Below, one piece after another: positions 1 through 8,728 of a stretch of 23,261 nt of DNA. Every line of letters starts with the position of its first letter. The first letter of the stretch is position 1. This stretch comes from Dunaliella salina (Eukaryota > Chlorophyta > Chlorophyceae > Chlamydomonadales > Dunaliellaceae): contig MU069661.1 in the NCBI GenBank assembly GCA_002284615.2, positions 175,281 through 198,541 of the forward strand, in the 5' to 3' direction. The position numbers and the translations under genes were made by a program. The notes under the pieces are model-generated. The model was given only the letters and a program-made list of their open reading frames with translations, searched no databases and was not told where the DNA came from.

Positions 1-29
1 GTCCATGGGATTAAATGCACATACATATG

Positions 30-900
30 TATGTATGTGGAAGCTCAACCTATGCCGCTGGCCTTGCCAGGCCACTGTCCATCCTCTCAGGAGTTTGCTC
101 CCCCTCTGTGGAAATTCCACTAGGAGTCCCAGCACAGCAGCCCAATTGCACTGCTGTTCCGGCACTGCTCAGCCGCACTTCAGATTCATGCGTTTGGCCC
201 CACCTGTGCTTTTCAAGCATAGTTCAACCTGCGCTGCTGGCCACGCCTGGCTTGGGCCTTTTTCCCCCACCATGCCCATGTAATTGTGCCGCATGCACAC
301 GTCCTGTACATGCCTAACCTGCTTCCGAACGCACCAAGATCTGACCTGCGCTGCTGGTCGCGCCTGGTTTGGGCCTTTTCCCCGTGTTTTGTCATTGGCC
401 ACACCACCTTGCACCAATTTCCCGTGCACACACTCGCCACTCGCGCTGCTTTCCAAATGCACAGGTTCAACCTGTTCTGCTGGTCTTGCTTGAATTTGGC
501 CTTTTCCCCGGGTTTTGTCGTTGGCCACACCACCTTCCACCAATATCCCGGGCACACACCATTCTACTTTCCAAGTGCACAGGTTCAACCTGTTCTGCTG
601 GTCCTGCCTGGTTCAGGCCTTTTCCCCACACTTCGCCATTGGCCACACCACCATGCACCCACATCCTGCACACACGCATTCTGCTTTCCAAATGCACAGG
701 TCTGACCTGCGCTGCTGGTTGTGCCTGGGTGCCTGGCTTGGGCCATTTCTAACCGTCGTGCTAATGTCATTGGCCACAACACCATGCTCCCACGTCCTGC
801 ACATACCCATCGTGCATTACCAACGCACAGGTTTGACCTGCGCTGCTGGTCGCGCTTGGCTTGGGCCTTCTCAACGCTGTGCCTTCCAGGGAATGCGCTC
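30..900. repeat. Degenerate tandem satellite, 117-131 bp unit
   Basis: The landmark 'a/gACCTGcgCTGCTGG' recurs at about 227, 344, 470, 588, 705 and 836, giving spacings of 117, 126, 118, 117 and 131 bp, with a more diverged unit near 48. Each unit continues with GGCCTTTTCCCC, a TTGGCCACACCACC-like block and a TTTCCAAATGCACAGG-like block. The spacings are not all multiples of three, so the long open frames across both strands are repeat shadows rather than genes. I see no coding or RNA feature in it. Confidence 0.85.
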
Positions 901-1290
901 TTCCCTCGCCTGCAGCAGTTGCAGCAAGAGAAGGTGAGTGCGCCCCATACTTGTGATGGTTTGCTTTCAGTAGGGGAGCCTGCTGCACTTACAGTGTAAG
1001 AAGGTGTGTGCGCGCCTTCAACCGGTATTCTTCGATCAGGTGTGAAAGCAACACAGCGCAGATCACGATAACTGTTGGGAATCATCATTTGAATCCGGTT
1101 GAGTTGTCATTTGAGGCACTCGCATTTTGGATCCAGTTGTGCACCTTGTGTTGTCTGGAGGTTAGCCCAGCAGTCATGCATTTTGACTGAGTGGCTCCTT
1201 TCATATAAACCTATAAACCTATAAACCTGTTGTCTGGCGGTCACGGCTTGCAGCAGCTGAGCTTGTTTTTCAGGGGCTTTTCTTCTAAGG
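901..1290. other. Unassigned spacer
   Basis: No recognisable gene. The only structure is the short tandem repeat at 1204-1227. CAAGAGAAGGTGAGTG near 926-941 resembles a splice donor (AAG|GTGAGT), but there is no coding evidence on either side. Confidence 0.5.
1204..1227. repeat. TATAAACC x3 short tandem repeat
   Basis: Three perfect consecutive copies of the 8 bp unit TATAAACC. Confidence 0.9.
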
Positions 1291-1294
1291 CTTA

Positions 1295-1890
1295 GTGATG
1301 CTCGGTGCAGGATGCTGGCTCGTTGTGTCTTGCTTGCGCCAGGTGCTTACAGGCCAGGTGTGCCTGTGCCTCCATCTCGACCTGTGCCTGTGCCCTTCAA
1401 TCAAACCCAATCTGACTTGCACACATACCCTGCCAGCTTACTGCGTCAGGTATCCACACAGGGTGCTGTCCCAGTGTGTTTTGCTGATACTCTGTGGTCA
1501 CAAGCCAGGTGTGCCTGTGCCCTTCAGTCTGACACAGCCTGGCTTGCACGCATGTCTCATCGACTTCCTGCGCCAGGTCTCCACACAGGGGATGCTGACG
1601 CAGTCATGCTGTTAATTTGTGGTCACAAACCAAGTGTGTTTTTTGCCCTACCGGTCTCCATCCATGGGTTTCACTGCATGAGGTGTGACTCACGAACACA
1701 TCATGTGAGCATCCTCCTGTACTGGGTATCCACAAAGGATGCAGCGGACAGTGTGTTTTGCTGGCATCTGGTGGTCACGAGCCAAGCGTGTTTGTGCTTT
1801 TGGATCTACGTCGATCTAGCTTGCCAACACATCATGTGAGCATCCTTCTGTGCAAGGTCTCCACACAGGATGCTGACAGGGTACTGGCCC
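1295..1890. repeat. Degenerate ~130 bp tandem repeat
   Basis: The block 'GGTMTCCACACAGGRTGCTGAC' in variant forms occurs at about 1450, 1578, 1727 and 1858 (spacing roughly 128, 149, 131 bp). Between these blocks lie recurring versions of TGTGGTCACAAGCCA and GTGTGCCTGTGCC, and ACACATCATGTGAGCATCC appears in two units. A shorter relic, 'GCTGACACAG', continues at about 1999 and 2035. No protein-like conservation is visible in the open frames here. Confidence 0.65.
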
Positions 1891-2317
1891 TATTTCACCT
1901 AAAATCCGAAAGTGGACGTCATCAAATACTTCAAAATGTATCATTATACTATTATAAAATACCAAAAAGGATATCAGTTTGGAGCACCAGACACCTATGC
2001 TGACACAGAGTCGGTTGGGAGCACCAGGCCTTAATGCTGACACAGTGTATTTTGCGATACATACCACGATCATAAGCTGCTGCCTGAGACTTCAGCGTCT
2101 GAGAGGCCTAGAGCAACTGGAAGGCAGCGGTGCATTTGATTCAGTCAGCCTCCAGATTGGCTTGTGTGCACAGACGCCACTCACAATTTCTGGCCCTGTC
2201 AGAGCTGCAGAGGCCCTGTGGCCCTTACGTAGCCCACTCCCTTTTTCACGTGTCCTTTCTTCCCGTCCCTCTTGGACATTTTGTTTGTCTCTTCCTGTCC
2301 CCCTTGTAAAGTGTCAG
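1891..2317. other. Unassigned spacer with repeat relics
   Basis: Contains two copies of a 'GGAGCACCAG...ATGCTGACACAG' block (about 1981 and 2018) that are relics of the preceding repeat. Nothing else is supported. Confidence 0.5.
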
Positions 2318-2415
2318 CACTTGCTGACCTCGCTGGGCGCCTACAGCCTCGCAATGCTGACCTCGCTAGTGCGGCAACAGCCTCGCAATTTTGACCTCAC
2401 TAATGCACCTACAGC
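2318..2415. repeat. Three-unit ~36-39 bp tandem repeat
   Basis: Three diverged units of the form 'TGCTGACCTCGCT-aGTGC-xCCTACAGCCTCGCAA'. A related short block, CCTACAGCTTCGCAATGCTGA, recurs near 3058. Confidence 0.65.
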
Positions 2416-2478
2416 CAGAGGAGGGCAGCTAAGGCCCAAAATCAGGTGGTTTTGCATGCTCCTCACGTATGTCTTCCG

Positions 2479-2550
2479 TGACGGGCAAATTTAAAGTTTG
2501 GGTTCCTCTGATAGCTAGCTACTGAACTAGGGTTTCAAGCTTGCCCGTCA
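2479..2550. repeat. 10 bp perfect inverted repeat with 52 nt loop
   Basis: TGACGGGCAA (2479-2488) and TTGCCCGTCA (2541-2550) are exact reverse complements. The loop contains TAGCTAGCTA. It could be an element edge or chance; no function is assigned. Confidence 0.5.
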
Positions 2551-3262
2551 AGGGACGCATGCCTAATCAGCCGCGGCGTGAACCCCTTTTTTTACCACCA
2601 AGTCTCCATACCAGACCACCTGATGCACCAAGGTGGGTGGTTTTGAGTGTTTTGGAGTCCTTGTAATAAGAAATATCATTGCAAAGAAAAGGAGTGAAAA
2701 GACCCAGTGGTTGGTGAGATACAGAGTGTCAGCCATTTCCCTTGGAGAAAATCTTGCTTAAGAGGTGCCAAAAAGGCCAAAATTTGACTTCCTCCTTTCC
2801 TATTTTTGAATATGCAAAATGTTAGCATATCATGTAAGGGTTACATATTTTTGGGGGTGAGAAATGGCCCCAGGGTGGAGATGTGGGCCGTTTTTGGGTG
2901 ATCTGGGGCCAGGAGAGTGATCTGGGGTCCTCCAATTTTCATCATTTCTTGGTGAATATGATGTTGTATGGAACAAAAATGGTTGGCATGGTCAGAATTG
3001 AGAAAGAAAGTCGGGAAAGAGCATGTCTGGCAAATTGGCCAGCTGCCCCCCTCTGGCCTACAGCTTCGCAATGCTGAGACTGCTGAGACTGCTGGCCTGC
3101 CGCGCGCATCAGGTCCCAAATGGGGCATGCCTTCCATGTTTGTGACGAAAAGGAAAAGGGAACCTGCGCCTGCTCTCAGCAAGGCTGCATGCATCAAGGG
3201 AAGGCTGCCTAGCTAGCGCGTGAGGTCCTCTGAGGGACATTTGGGAATGATTAACCAATCCT
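2551..3262. other. Unassigned spacer
   Basis: Relatively AT-rich. Open frames of about 80-118 residues on both strands show no recognisable domain. Nothing supports a gene. Confidence 0.5.
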
Positions 3263-3619
3263 TTGATTTCGGTATGCATTCGAACTGCAAGGTCGGCAGA
3301 AGTGGATGTTGGCAACCTGACTAAGCCCACTTGTGATGCCTGTAGGACGCAACTGGACATTGCCCATTGTACTTGTGATGCCTGCAGGACGCAACTCGAC
3401 GTTGCTCACCATACTTGTGTTGTCTGCAGGACGCAACTTGACACTGCCCACTGTTCTTGTGATGCCTGTAGGACGCAACTCGATCTTGCCCACTGTGCTT
3501 GTGATGCCTGCAGGACACAACTCGACATTGCCCACTGTACTTGTGATGCTTGTTGGGCGCCTTGTGCCAAGCGCAGGTCATACAGTCGTAGGTGCCAGAC
3601 GAAGATGGCCCTTGTTTGA
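3263..3619 (+). CDS. Hypothetical Cys/His-repeat protein (doubtful ORF)
   Basis: A 118-codon open frame whose centre is a 14-residue repeat, CDACRTQLDxAHCT, present about five times plus a partial unit. Each unit supplies a CxxC pair and a terminal HC, so it looks like a potential metal-binding array. The DNA unit is 42 bp, a multiple of three, so all frames through the repeat stay open and length alone proves nothing. Among units 1-5, 6 of the 13 variable sites are third codon positions of this frame, and one Cys is replaced by His, another metal ligand. That hints at coding selection but is not conclusive. No promoter, splice sites or recognised homologue are seen. It may be a simple minisatellite. 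Confidence 0.3.
   Translation: MISVCIRTARSAEVDVGNLTKPTCDACRTQLDIAHCTCDACRTQLDVAHHTCVVCRTQLDTAHCSCDACRTQLDLAHCACDACRTQLDIAHCTCDACWAPCAKRRSYSRRCQTKMALV
3329..3568. repeat. 42 bp tandem repeat, 5 full units plus a partial one
   Basis: Units begin at 3329, 3371, 3413, 3455 and 3497, with a diverged partial unit at 3539. The core is TGTGATGCCTGYAGGACGCA. The array overlaps the Cys/His ORF. Confidence 0.92.
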
Positions 3620-3955
3620 TAAGGCTTGGTGAGAAAGGGTCAAGCATTCAAGGCTTGAGCACAAAAGGGCCCTTCTGATCCTGTGGGCCCCTCTCATGAA
3701 TCTCTTTTTGCAACTGCGCACCTCTTGTCCTGACCCAGACCTAGTCAAATGCTCAACCTTGTTTTGACAAACTTTCCAAACCCTGGCACCCAACCGTTGG
3801 CAAAAGCTCATCCTTATTTTTTCTAATGTGCAGCCCTTCTCAATCAACTCACGACAAATATTCAAATCCCTTATGACAAATGCTCAATTCTTGCCACCCA
3901 ATCCCGCCCGCGAGGCTGTGGGCTGACTGTATAACAAGATTTTGAGAGCCAAACA
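3620..3955. other. Unassigned spacer
   Basis: No gene recognised on either strand; the open frames have no domain-like content. Confidence 0.5.
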
Positions 3956-4240
3956 CTGATATTCCGAGGATGCTCTGTAGGAGGCCTTGTGCCAAGGGCG
4001 TGTGCCGACGAATGCCAACCATTACTTGATGCCCATAGTTACCCCACGTATGCTTTGCAGGATGCTTTGTACCACCGGAGCGTGTTGACAGAGGTTTTAC
4101 GATGGTAAATTTCCAACATTTGTACCCCGCAGATGCTTTGTGGGACGCTTTGTGCCACCAGCGCATGCTGACTGAGGTCAAACAGATTGCTATCCCACAT
4201 ATGCCATGCAGGACGCCTTGTGCCATCGGCGGTCGCTGGC
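3956..4240. repeat. Degenerate 68-83 bp tandem repeat
   Basis: The block 'GCYTTGTGCCA' begins at 3984, 4064, 4147 and 4215 (spacing 80, 83, 68). Each is preceded by a TATGCTTTGCAGGA-like sequence and followed by GCGTGTTGACNGAGGT-like sequence. A single related block occurs at the end of the 42 bp array (about 3557). Confidence 0.7.
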
Positions 4241-4298
4241 ACGCTCATCCCTCCCAGTGGGCAACGCAGGTCACTTGAGAAGGCAAAGCAGTGGCAGA

Positions 4299-4470
4299 GA
4301 CTCGGAGGCCGTGATGGAGGATAGTGGCGTGCCCATCTTGCCCAGCAGAGAAATCTAGCAGTGGGCAGCAGTCCCTCCCCGGTGGTGTTGACTGAGAGGC
4401 TGTGATGGAAGACAGTGGCGCGCCCTCATGCCTAGCAGAGGAATCTAGCAGTGGGGGGAATTGAGCAATG
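4299..4470. repeat. Two-unit 91 bp tandem duplication
   Basis: Units start at about 4299 and 4390. They share GAGGCYGTGATGG, GACAGTGGCGYGCCC and AAATCTAGCAGTGGG-like blocks. Confidence 0.75.
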
Positions 4471-4613
4471 GGGGCTGGGGTCAGGGCCCTGCTAGCTGTC
4501 TAGCACATGCATGGGTGGATGAGGTTGAGTTGTTCAGCAGTTGCGTGTTGCTGATGCAGAGCATGTAAGCTAGATTTTTTTAAGTGCTATTTCGCGACGC
4601 GCACGCATGCGCA

Positions 4614-4616
<3 letters not shown>

Positions 4617-4703
<87 letters not shown>

Positions 4704-4717
4704 NNNNTGTGTGCGTG
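4617..4717. repeat. (GT)n microsatellite with assembly gap
   Basis: Uninterrupted GT dinucleotides run from about 4618 to 4703, followed by four N (4704-4707) and a few more GT steps. The N run shows that the repeat length is unresolved. Confidence 0.97.
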
Positions 4718-4729
4718 TAAAAGGGGGTC

Positions 4730-5079
4730 TCATTTAATTGTGTGCGTGCTAAACTTGGTCAGTGTGCACTCCTTTCCAGGCAGACAGCCAATTTTGGTGC
4801 CTCTTTTGTGGCAGTGCATCCCTGCATGTCCAGGATGGGGTGACGCTCCAGGAGAACGGTAGATGTGGCAGGTGGAGAGGAACAACTGCTTCTGGTTAGC
4901 ATTTTTCCTGCTTGACAGCAAAGCGCTTGGAGTCAATGCTCCTGCACGTGTTCCTGCGGACCGTTGAATACGGCTTGTCTGGAGGCAACTAAGTGACTAC
5001 TGTAATGTTTCCGGTACACTTCCTGGCTAGGACCAGGGTTGCTCCAGAGGGTATTTTTGCAGGAGGTGGCTATGCAGTC
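4730..5079. other. Unassigned spacer
   Basis: No gene recognised. A 68-codon minus-strand frame (4730-4936) has no domain features. Confidence 0.5.
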
Positions 5080-5700
5080 CAAATGCATAAGGATTACAGG
5101 GATACGAGGTGCTTACAAGGTTACAATTGGGTTTGACCTTCAGCCAGGTTGTTTGGCTGCTCGGCCTGATGGATTGTTCCATCCATGGCATAAATATCCA
5201 GAGATTAGAAATAAAGCGGTAAGTCTCATTGGTTCGGTCCTGTAAGAAATGAAAGACATCCTCAGAACTAGCCTGAGTGTAGTAAAAAGCGCCTGTCTCG
5301 TCCTGAAGACCTGTGAGCAGAGAGGAAATCAGAAGAGAGGTGTTCATAAGTCCTAAGAGAACACACAGGACCACAGGAACAAAGGAACACAGCATGTTTT
5401 TCATCTTGAAGTCCTCCTAGGTCACATTTATCACAAATTGAAGTGTGCTCCTGCCAAAGTGATATCTCAACTCTTAGGGTGTGTGCATGCAAGTGATGTC
5501 TCAACTCTTAGGGTGTGTGCATGCATTCGAAAGCGTGCGATGTTTCTCAGCATGTGCTTGCCTAAATCAAGATGCAAATACCTAGGGACAGAAAAGGGCA
5601 CTCCATGAGCAGCCAAAGGTTTCAAAGGGAGAGCCACCCAGTGATGATACTTGGCTAATTTGTTCACACACTCATTGTGCTCTGCCTTCGAGCAAAGACA
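5080..5700 (-). mobile_element. Family 2 non-LTR retroelement, C-terminal fragment
   Basis: Two minus-strand frames together read as the decayed C-terminal end of a non-LTR retroelement polyprotein. They contain a zinc-knuckle motif CDKCDLGGLQDEKHAVFLC (CX2CX9HX4C) near 5410, preceded by the RxHTLRVE segment I associate with algal retroelements and followed by DVFHFLQDRTNETYRFIS. At least one frameshift separates the parts. The 3' end carries GGCTGAAGG and then TTGTAACCTTGTAA, a tail signature repeated elsewhere in the window. No reverse-transcriptase core is present, so this is a 5'-truncated copy. Family naming is by resemblance only. Confidence 0.65.
5457..5524. repeat. 34 bp tandem duplication inside the retroelement fragment
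   Basis: Units 5457-5490 and 5491-5524 differ at one base. On the minus strand this duplicates the MHAHTLRVE peptide, breaking the reading of the zinc-knuckle region. Confidence 0.9.
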
Positions 5701-5711
5701 AGAAATTGCAA

Positions 5712-6880
5712 CAGAAGCCCTCCTGGGAATCAGAGGATTTACAGGAGGCTTGGCCTAAATTTAAAGAGTGCTTGCTTAAGTTCGAAGCACAACAGAGCGA
5801 GCCTAACCTCTCAACACCCACAGCAAATTCTACCCTCTCAAATCTGGAAAGTTAGGGCTTTGAAAAACCTAATGAAACCAATGTATGGCAGCAGAAATTG
5901 GACACAGAATTGCGCAACAAAATCACATTTGATACGACCCCACTAATCCACAAGCAGACATAAAACCTACAGGCTCATGTGAATATTGGCTGCACGAGGT
6001 AGACCTCGTGAAGTACGCGGACCAGCAACCCCCTCATTCAGCATCATCAGACATAAGATCCCACAGGCGTTGCCCTCCTACTCCTTACCCCTCATTCTCC
6101 CAGATATATACACGGCGCACATGGCTTGCATTTATAATACGCAAGGCAAATGTTTTGGTATGATTTCCCTGAACCGCTTCCAAATCCTCTACAGGGCTTT
6201 CTACGGGGCCAAGCTTGCTGGCGTGCACGACAGAATAACACCAGCTCCTGGCAGCTTTGCTACTGAGCTGCAAGGGCTCCTTTCCCGCAAATCCATGCTT
6301 GAAAGAAAGTACTCTAGCAAGAAGATCAAAGACTCTTTTTTCCGAACCCTTCCAACTCACATTCATACTGCCCTCCAAAAATGGGCTTTGGTAACCCAAG
6401 AAAAAATGGCCTCCCCACTAGACCACAACCCACAATCCCAGAATTTTTGGAGTGCAGACTCCCGAGATGCTCTTTTTGGTGCCATGCATAATGCCTTCTC
6501 ATCCAAATTCACTGGCTTCTCAGTCTGCCATCCAATTTATGACGAGGGAATCATGACCCAAGCTTTGCAACATGCCATTTACTCAGCCATTCTCAACACA
6601 GAAGCCACTGCTACATTCATGTTCCTTCCCGCTTGGAATAAGAACCTGATAACCAACCCCTACTCCAAACTTTTCACTGCCTACCCCCACCTCTGTTACG
6701 AACTTGGAAGCATACCTCGCGAAAAACTTAGTTACAGTGCCCCTCAATCCTGCCCTAACCAAGAGATACCTTTACCTAAGCATACCTGGGACCTTCGTGT
6801 CTTTGCTATTTGGAACACTGCAGCTCGAGTCCATCTTAACAACCATAACAAAGACTGGCTACAGGGCCTGAAAAAAGATT
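5712..6880 (+). pseudogene. Methyltransferase-like (PCIF1-type?) module, copy 1
   Basis: Coding runs in three frames: 5712-5940 (stop TAG at 5853-5855), 5945 to about 6020 (containing EYWLHEVDLVKY), then a 307-codon open frame from 5986, of which the part from about 6060 is genuine. Residues of that frame show DALFGAMHNAF, then FSVCHPIYDEG (HPIYD at 182-186), FMFLPAW (about 211-217), a variable stretch, and FAIWNTAARVHLNN near 273. The same order (FGS, NPPF, hydrophobic FIPEW, late HNTAVLFLQN) is found in PCIF1/CAPAM adenine methyltransferases. HPIY replaces NPPF, so activity is doubtful. The fold assignment is my inference; an alternative is an uncharacterised retroelement linker domain. Confidence 0.5.
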
Positions 6881-7513
6881 TACACAGATGGCAGCTGCCT
6901 TGTCCATAACGGTAAGCAAGAAATTGGAGCAGGCGTCTATTGCCCGTCCACTGACAGCAAGAACTTCGTAGAACCAAACGGTGCTGGGATTACTAAAACC
7001 ATCACTAGAGCTGGATTAGCAGCAATTGCTGCTGCTATCATCACCAAAAATGCAGATATTGCATCAGACAGCCTCATCTCTTTCAACCAAATACGTAAAC
7101 AACTTTATCCTGAAAGATACCTCAGGCATATCCAAGGAGACGTCCTTAAAATGATTTCAACTCTCATTAGAGACTTCCATACCAAAATTCGAATTTACAA
7201 GGTGAAGTCCCATGCTGGCATCGCTGGAAATAAATGTGCAGATGCTATTGCAAAACATCAAGCAAAGCAAGCCCAGAACTGCGTGGCAGACGCCGAGATT
7301 CCTGGTGCAGGTCCTGGTGGAAATCCATTTACAAACATTTTCTGGTTAGCCAAGGAAGAACGAGTGCATGCTGCAGGCACATCTGTGGGTCCGCCACCCG
7401 CCCACAAGCTCACCTCTTTCCCCAATCTTCAAGGTGCCCTCAAATCCCGTAAGCATTCTACACACAAGCTTGGATATGCCAATGCCAAAACAGGCTACTA
7501 CTCTTTCTATTGA
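6881..7513 (+). pseudogene. RNase H domain, copy 1
   Basis: An open frame of 211 codons starts at YTDGSC (first catalytic Asp) and includes RAGLAAI, where other copies have RAELAAI, then IASDSL (third acidic residue) and KSHAGIAGNKCADAIAKHQ (the His-containing motif and the last Asp). It would degrade the RNA strand of RNA:DNA hybrids during reverse transcription. The second catalytic acid (Glu) is Gly here, predicting a dead enzyme. The frame joins the upstream module through a deletion: copy 2 has an extra 227 bp linker ending in TLKVADWRAWAYTDGSC. It ends at a TGA (7511-7513) created by an extra T shared with copy 2. Confidence 0.82.
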
Positions 7514-7844
7514 AACTTATTGCCGCAAGGAGATAAAAGAAAGCAGCAATGCCTTCAGAAATATGCCCAACATTTCTGTAACCATGAAGCGTACCATCCT
7601 GCAGTACCGCACAGACACTCTCTACAACCAAAAACATGCAGTACGTTTTAAAAGGTCAACTGATCCATCTTGCCCCCTCCCAGGCTGCCATCACTTGGAT
7701 AGTGCACTACACATGCTCTCAGGCTGCCAAAACCATATCATCTCCGACATGAAAACTGAGCGCCATAACATTGCAGGCAGAATGATTACAAAAGCCCTCA
7801 GCAAATGCCCTGTAGGGGCAGGCCTAGTATACACAGACATAGGA
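7514..7844 (+). pseudogene. Zinc-knuckle region, copy 1
   Basis: Shifted by one frame relative to RNase H. It reads ETYCRKEIKESSNAFRN, then CPLPGCHHLDSALHMLSGC (CX4CX7HX4C), then HNIAGRMITKALSKCPVGAG and YTDIG. The knuckle is a probable nucleic-acid-binding motif lying between RNase H and the C-terminal nuclease, as in copies 2 and 3. It is cut at YTDIG by the insertion at 7845. Confidence 0.75.
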
Positions 7845-8710
7845 TTACAAGGATTACAAGGAGGTTGTTGCCTTCAGCCATGAAGCTTGGCTGCTCGGCT
7901 CTTCAACAAAGTAAGTCTTGAGAGAAACGATAGGGGAAAAATGTTTGGTCACAATGTGTTGTTGAGGCACAGAAGGAGCAAACAAGGCAGAGAAGGTAAA
8001 GGAAACAGGACAAGGACTTTTGTTTGAAGTATCACTGCAGAACACTCCTTCCCACACCTCAGTCATGGTACTTTGCACGGTCCTTTACTTTTCTTGCCGC
8101 AACACGCTCCTTCTGCTTTTGTGTAGGTTCACGAGGCAACGGGCCCTCATACAGAAGGAAAGAAACCAGCTGAACTGCGTACTGAACTGCTGTTCCTCTT
8201 CGATGTCAAAGTTGGCAGGTGTTCTCTTGCACAGCTTATTCAGGATTCTCCTCACCGCATCTCCGCTTGAACTTGTCCCACTCGCCCAGGCTCATGGCAA
8301 AAGAGGAATCCTCGGGAACCGTCCCGCGGGGCGCCTGAGCTAGTGCCAGTGCACGCTGTGGCGGGTGCTCTTGTGGAGCTGGTGCCATAGCACGCACCGG
8401 CTTGTGCTCAAGTGCTCCGCGAGAGGTGTTCTGCTGATGATCCTCCCGCTTCTGTTTGTTGCTGCTGTCATCGCTGCTGGTAGAGCCCGCCTGAGCTTGT
8501 GCCTGAGGCGGGTGCTCTTGGAGAGCTGGTGCCTCAGGCTTGTGCTCAGGCTGTGCTCCACTGCTGCTGCTAATGGGAAGGACGCCCTTGAACGCCTCCC
8601 GAGCCAAACGGGCAGTAGTTTCCAGAGGTTGGACGATGCGCCTTGTTCCCAGTAAAATGGGGAGAGACCCGTGCCTCCATGACATAGGAAGCATGACATA
8701 GGAAGCATAG
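7845..8710 (-). mobile_element. Retroelement fragment inserted in copy 1, 18 bp TSD
   Basis: An identical 18 bp sequence, GTATACACAGACATAGGA, flanks the 866 bp insert (7827-7844 and 8711-8728); copy 2 carries the empty site (13309-13326). The insert lies on the minus strand: its 3' end has CATGGCTGAAGGC and a tail of repeated TTGTAATCC. A 167-codon minus frame (8236-8739, right end in flanking DNA) is rich in Pro/Gln/Ala, with the segment EHKP...APA-QEHPPQ duplicated, and ends GEWDKFKRRCGEENPE. I do not recognise its function; it may be a low-complexity retroelement tail. Confidence 0.8.
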
Positions 8711-8728
8711 GTATACACAGACATAGGA

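Noticed and set aside
169..1088. Long overlapping open frames on both strands in the first 1.1 kb
   Set aside because: They run through a 117-131 bp satellite; unit lengths are not multiples of three and no domain is visible.
3329..3568. CRISPR-like array at the 42 bp repeat
   Set aside because: Units are contiguous with no spacers, and the window is eukaryotic.
4584..4862. Val/Cys repeat protein across the GT microsatellite
   Set aside because: It is a translation of (GT)n and crosses an N gap.
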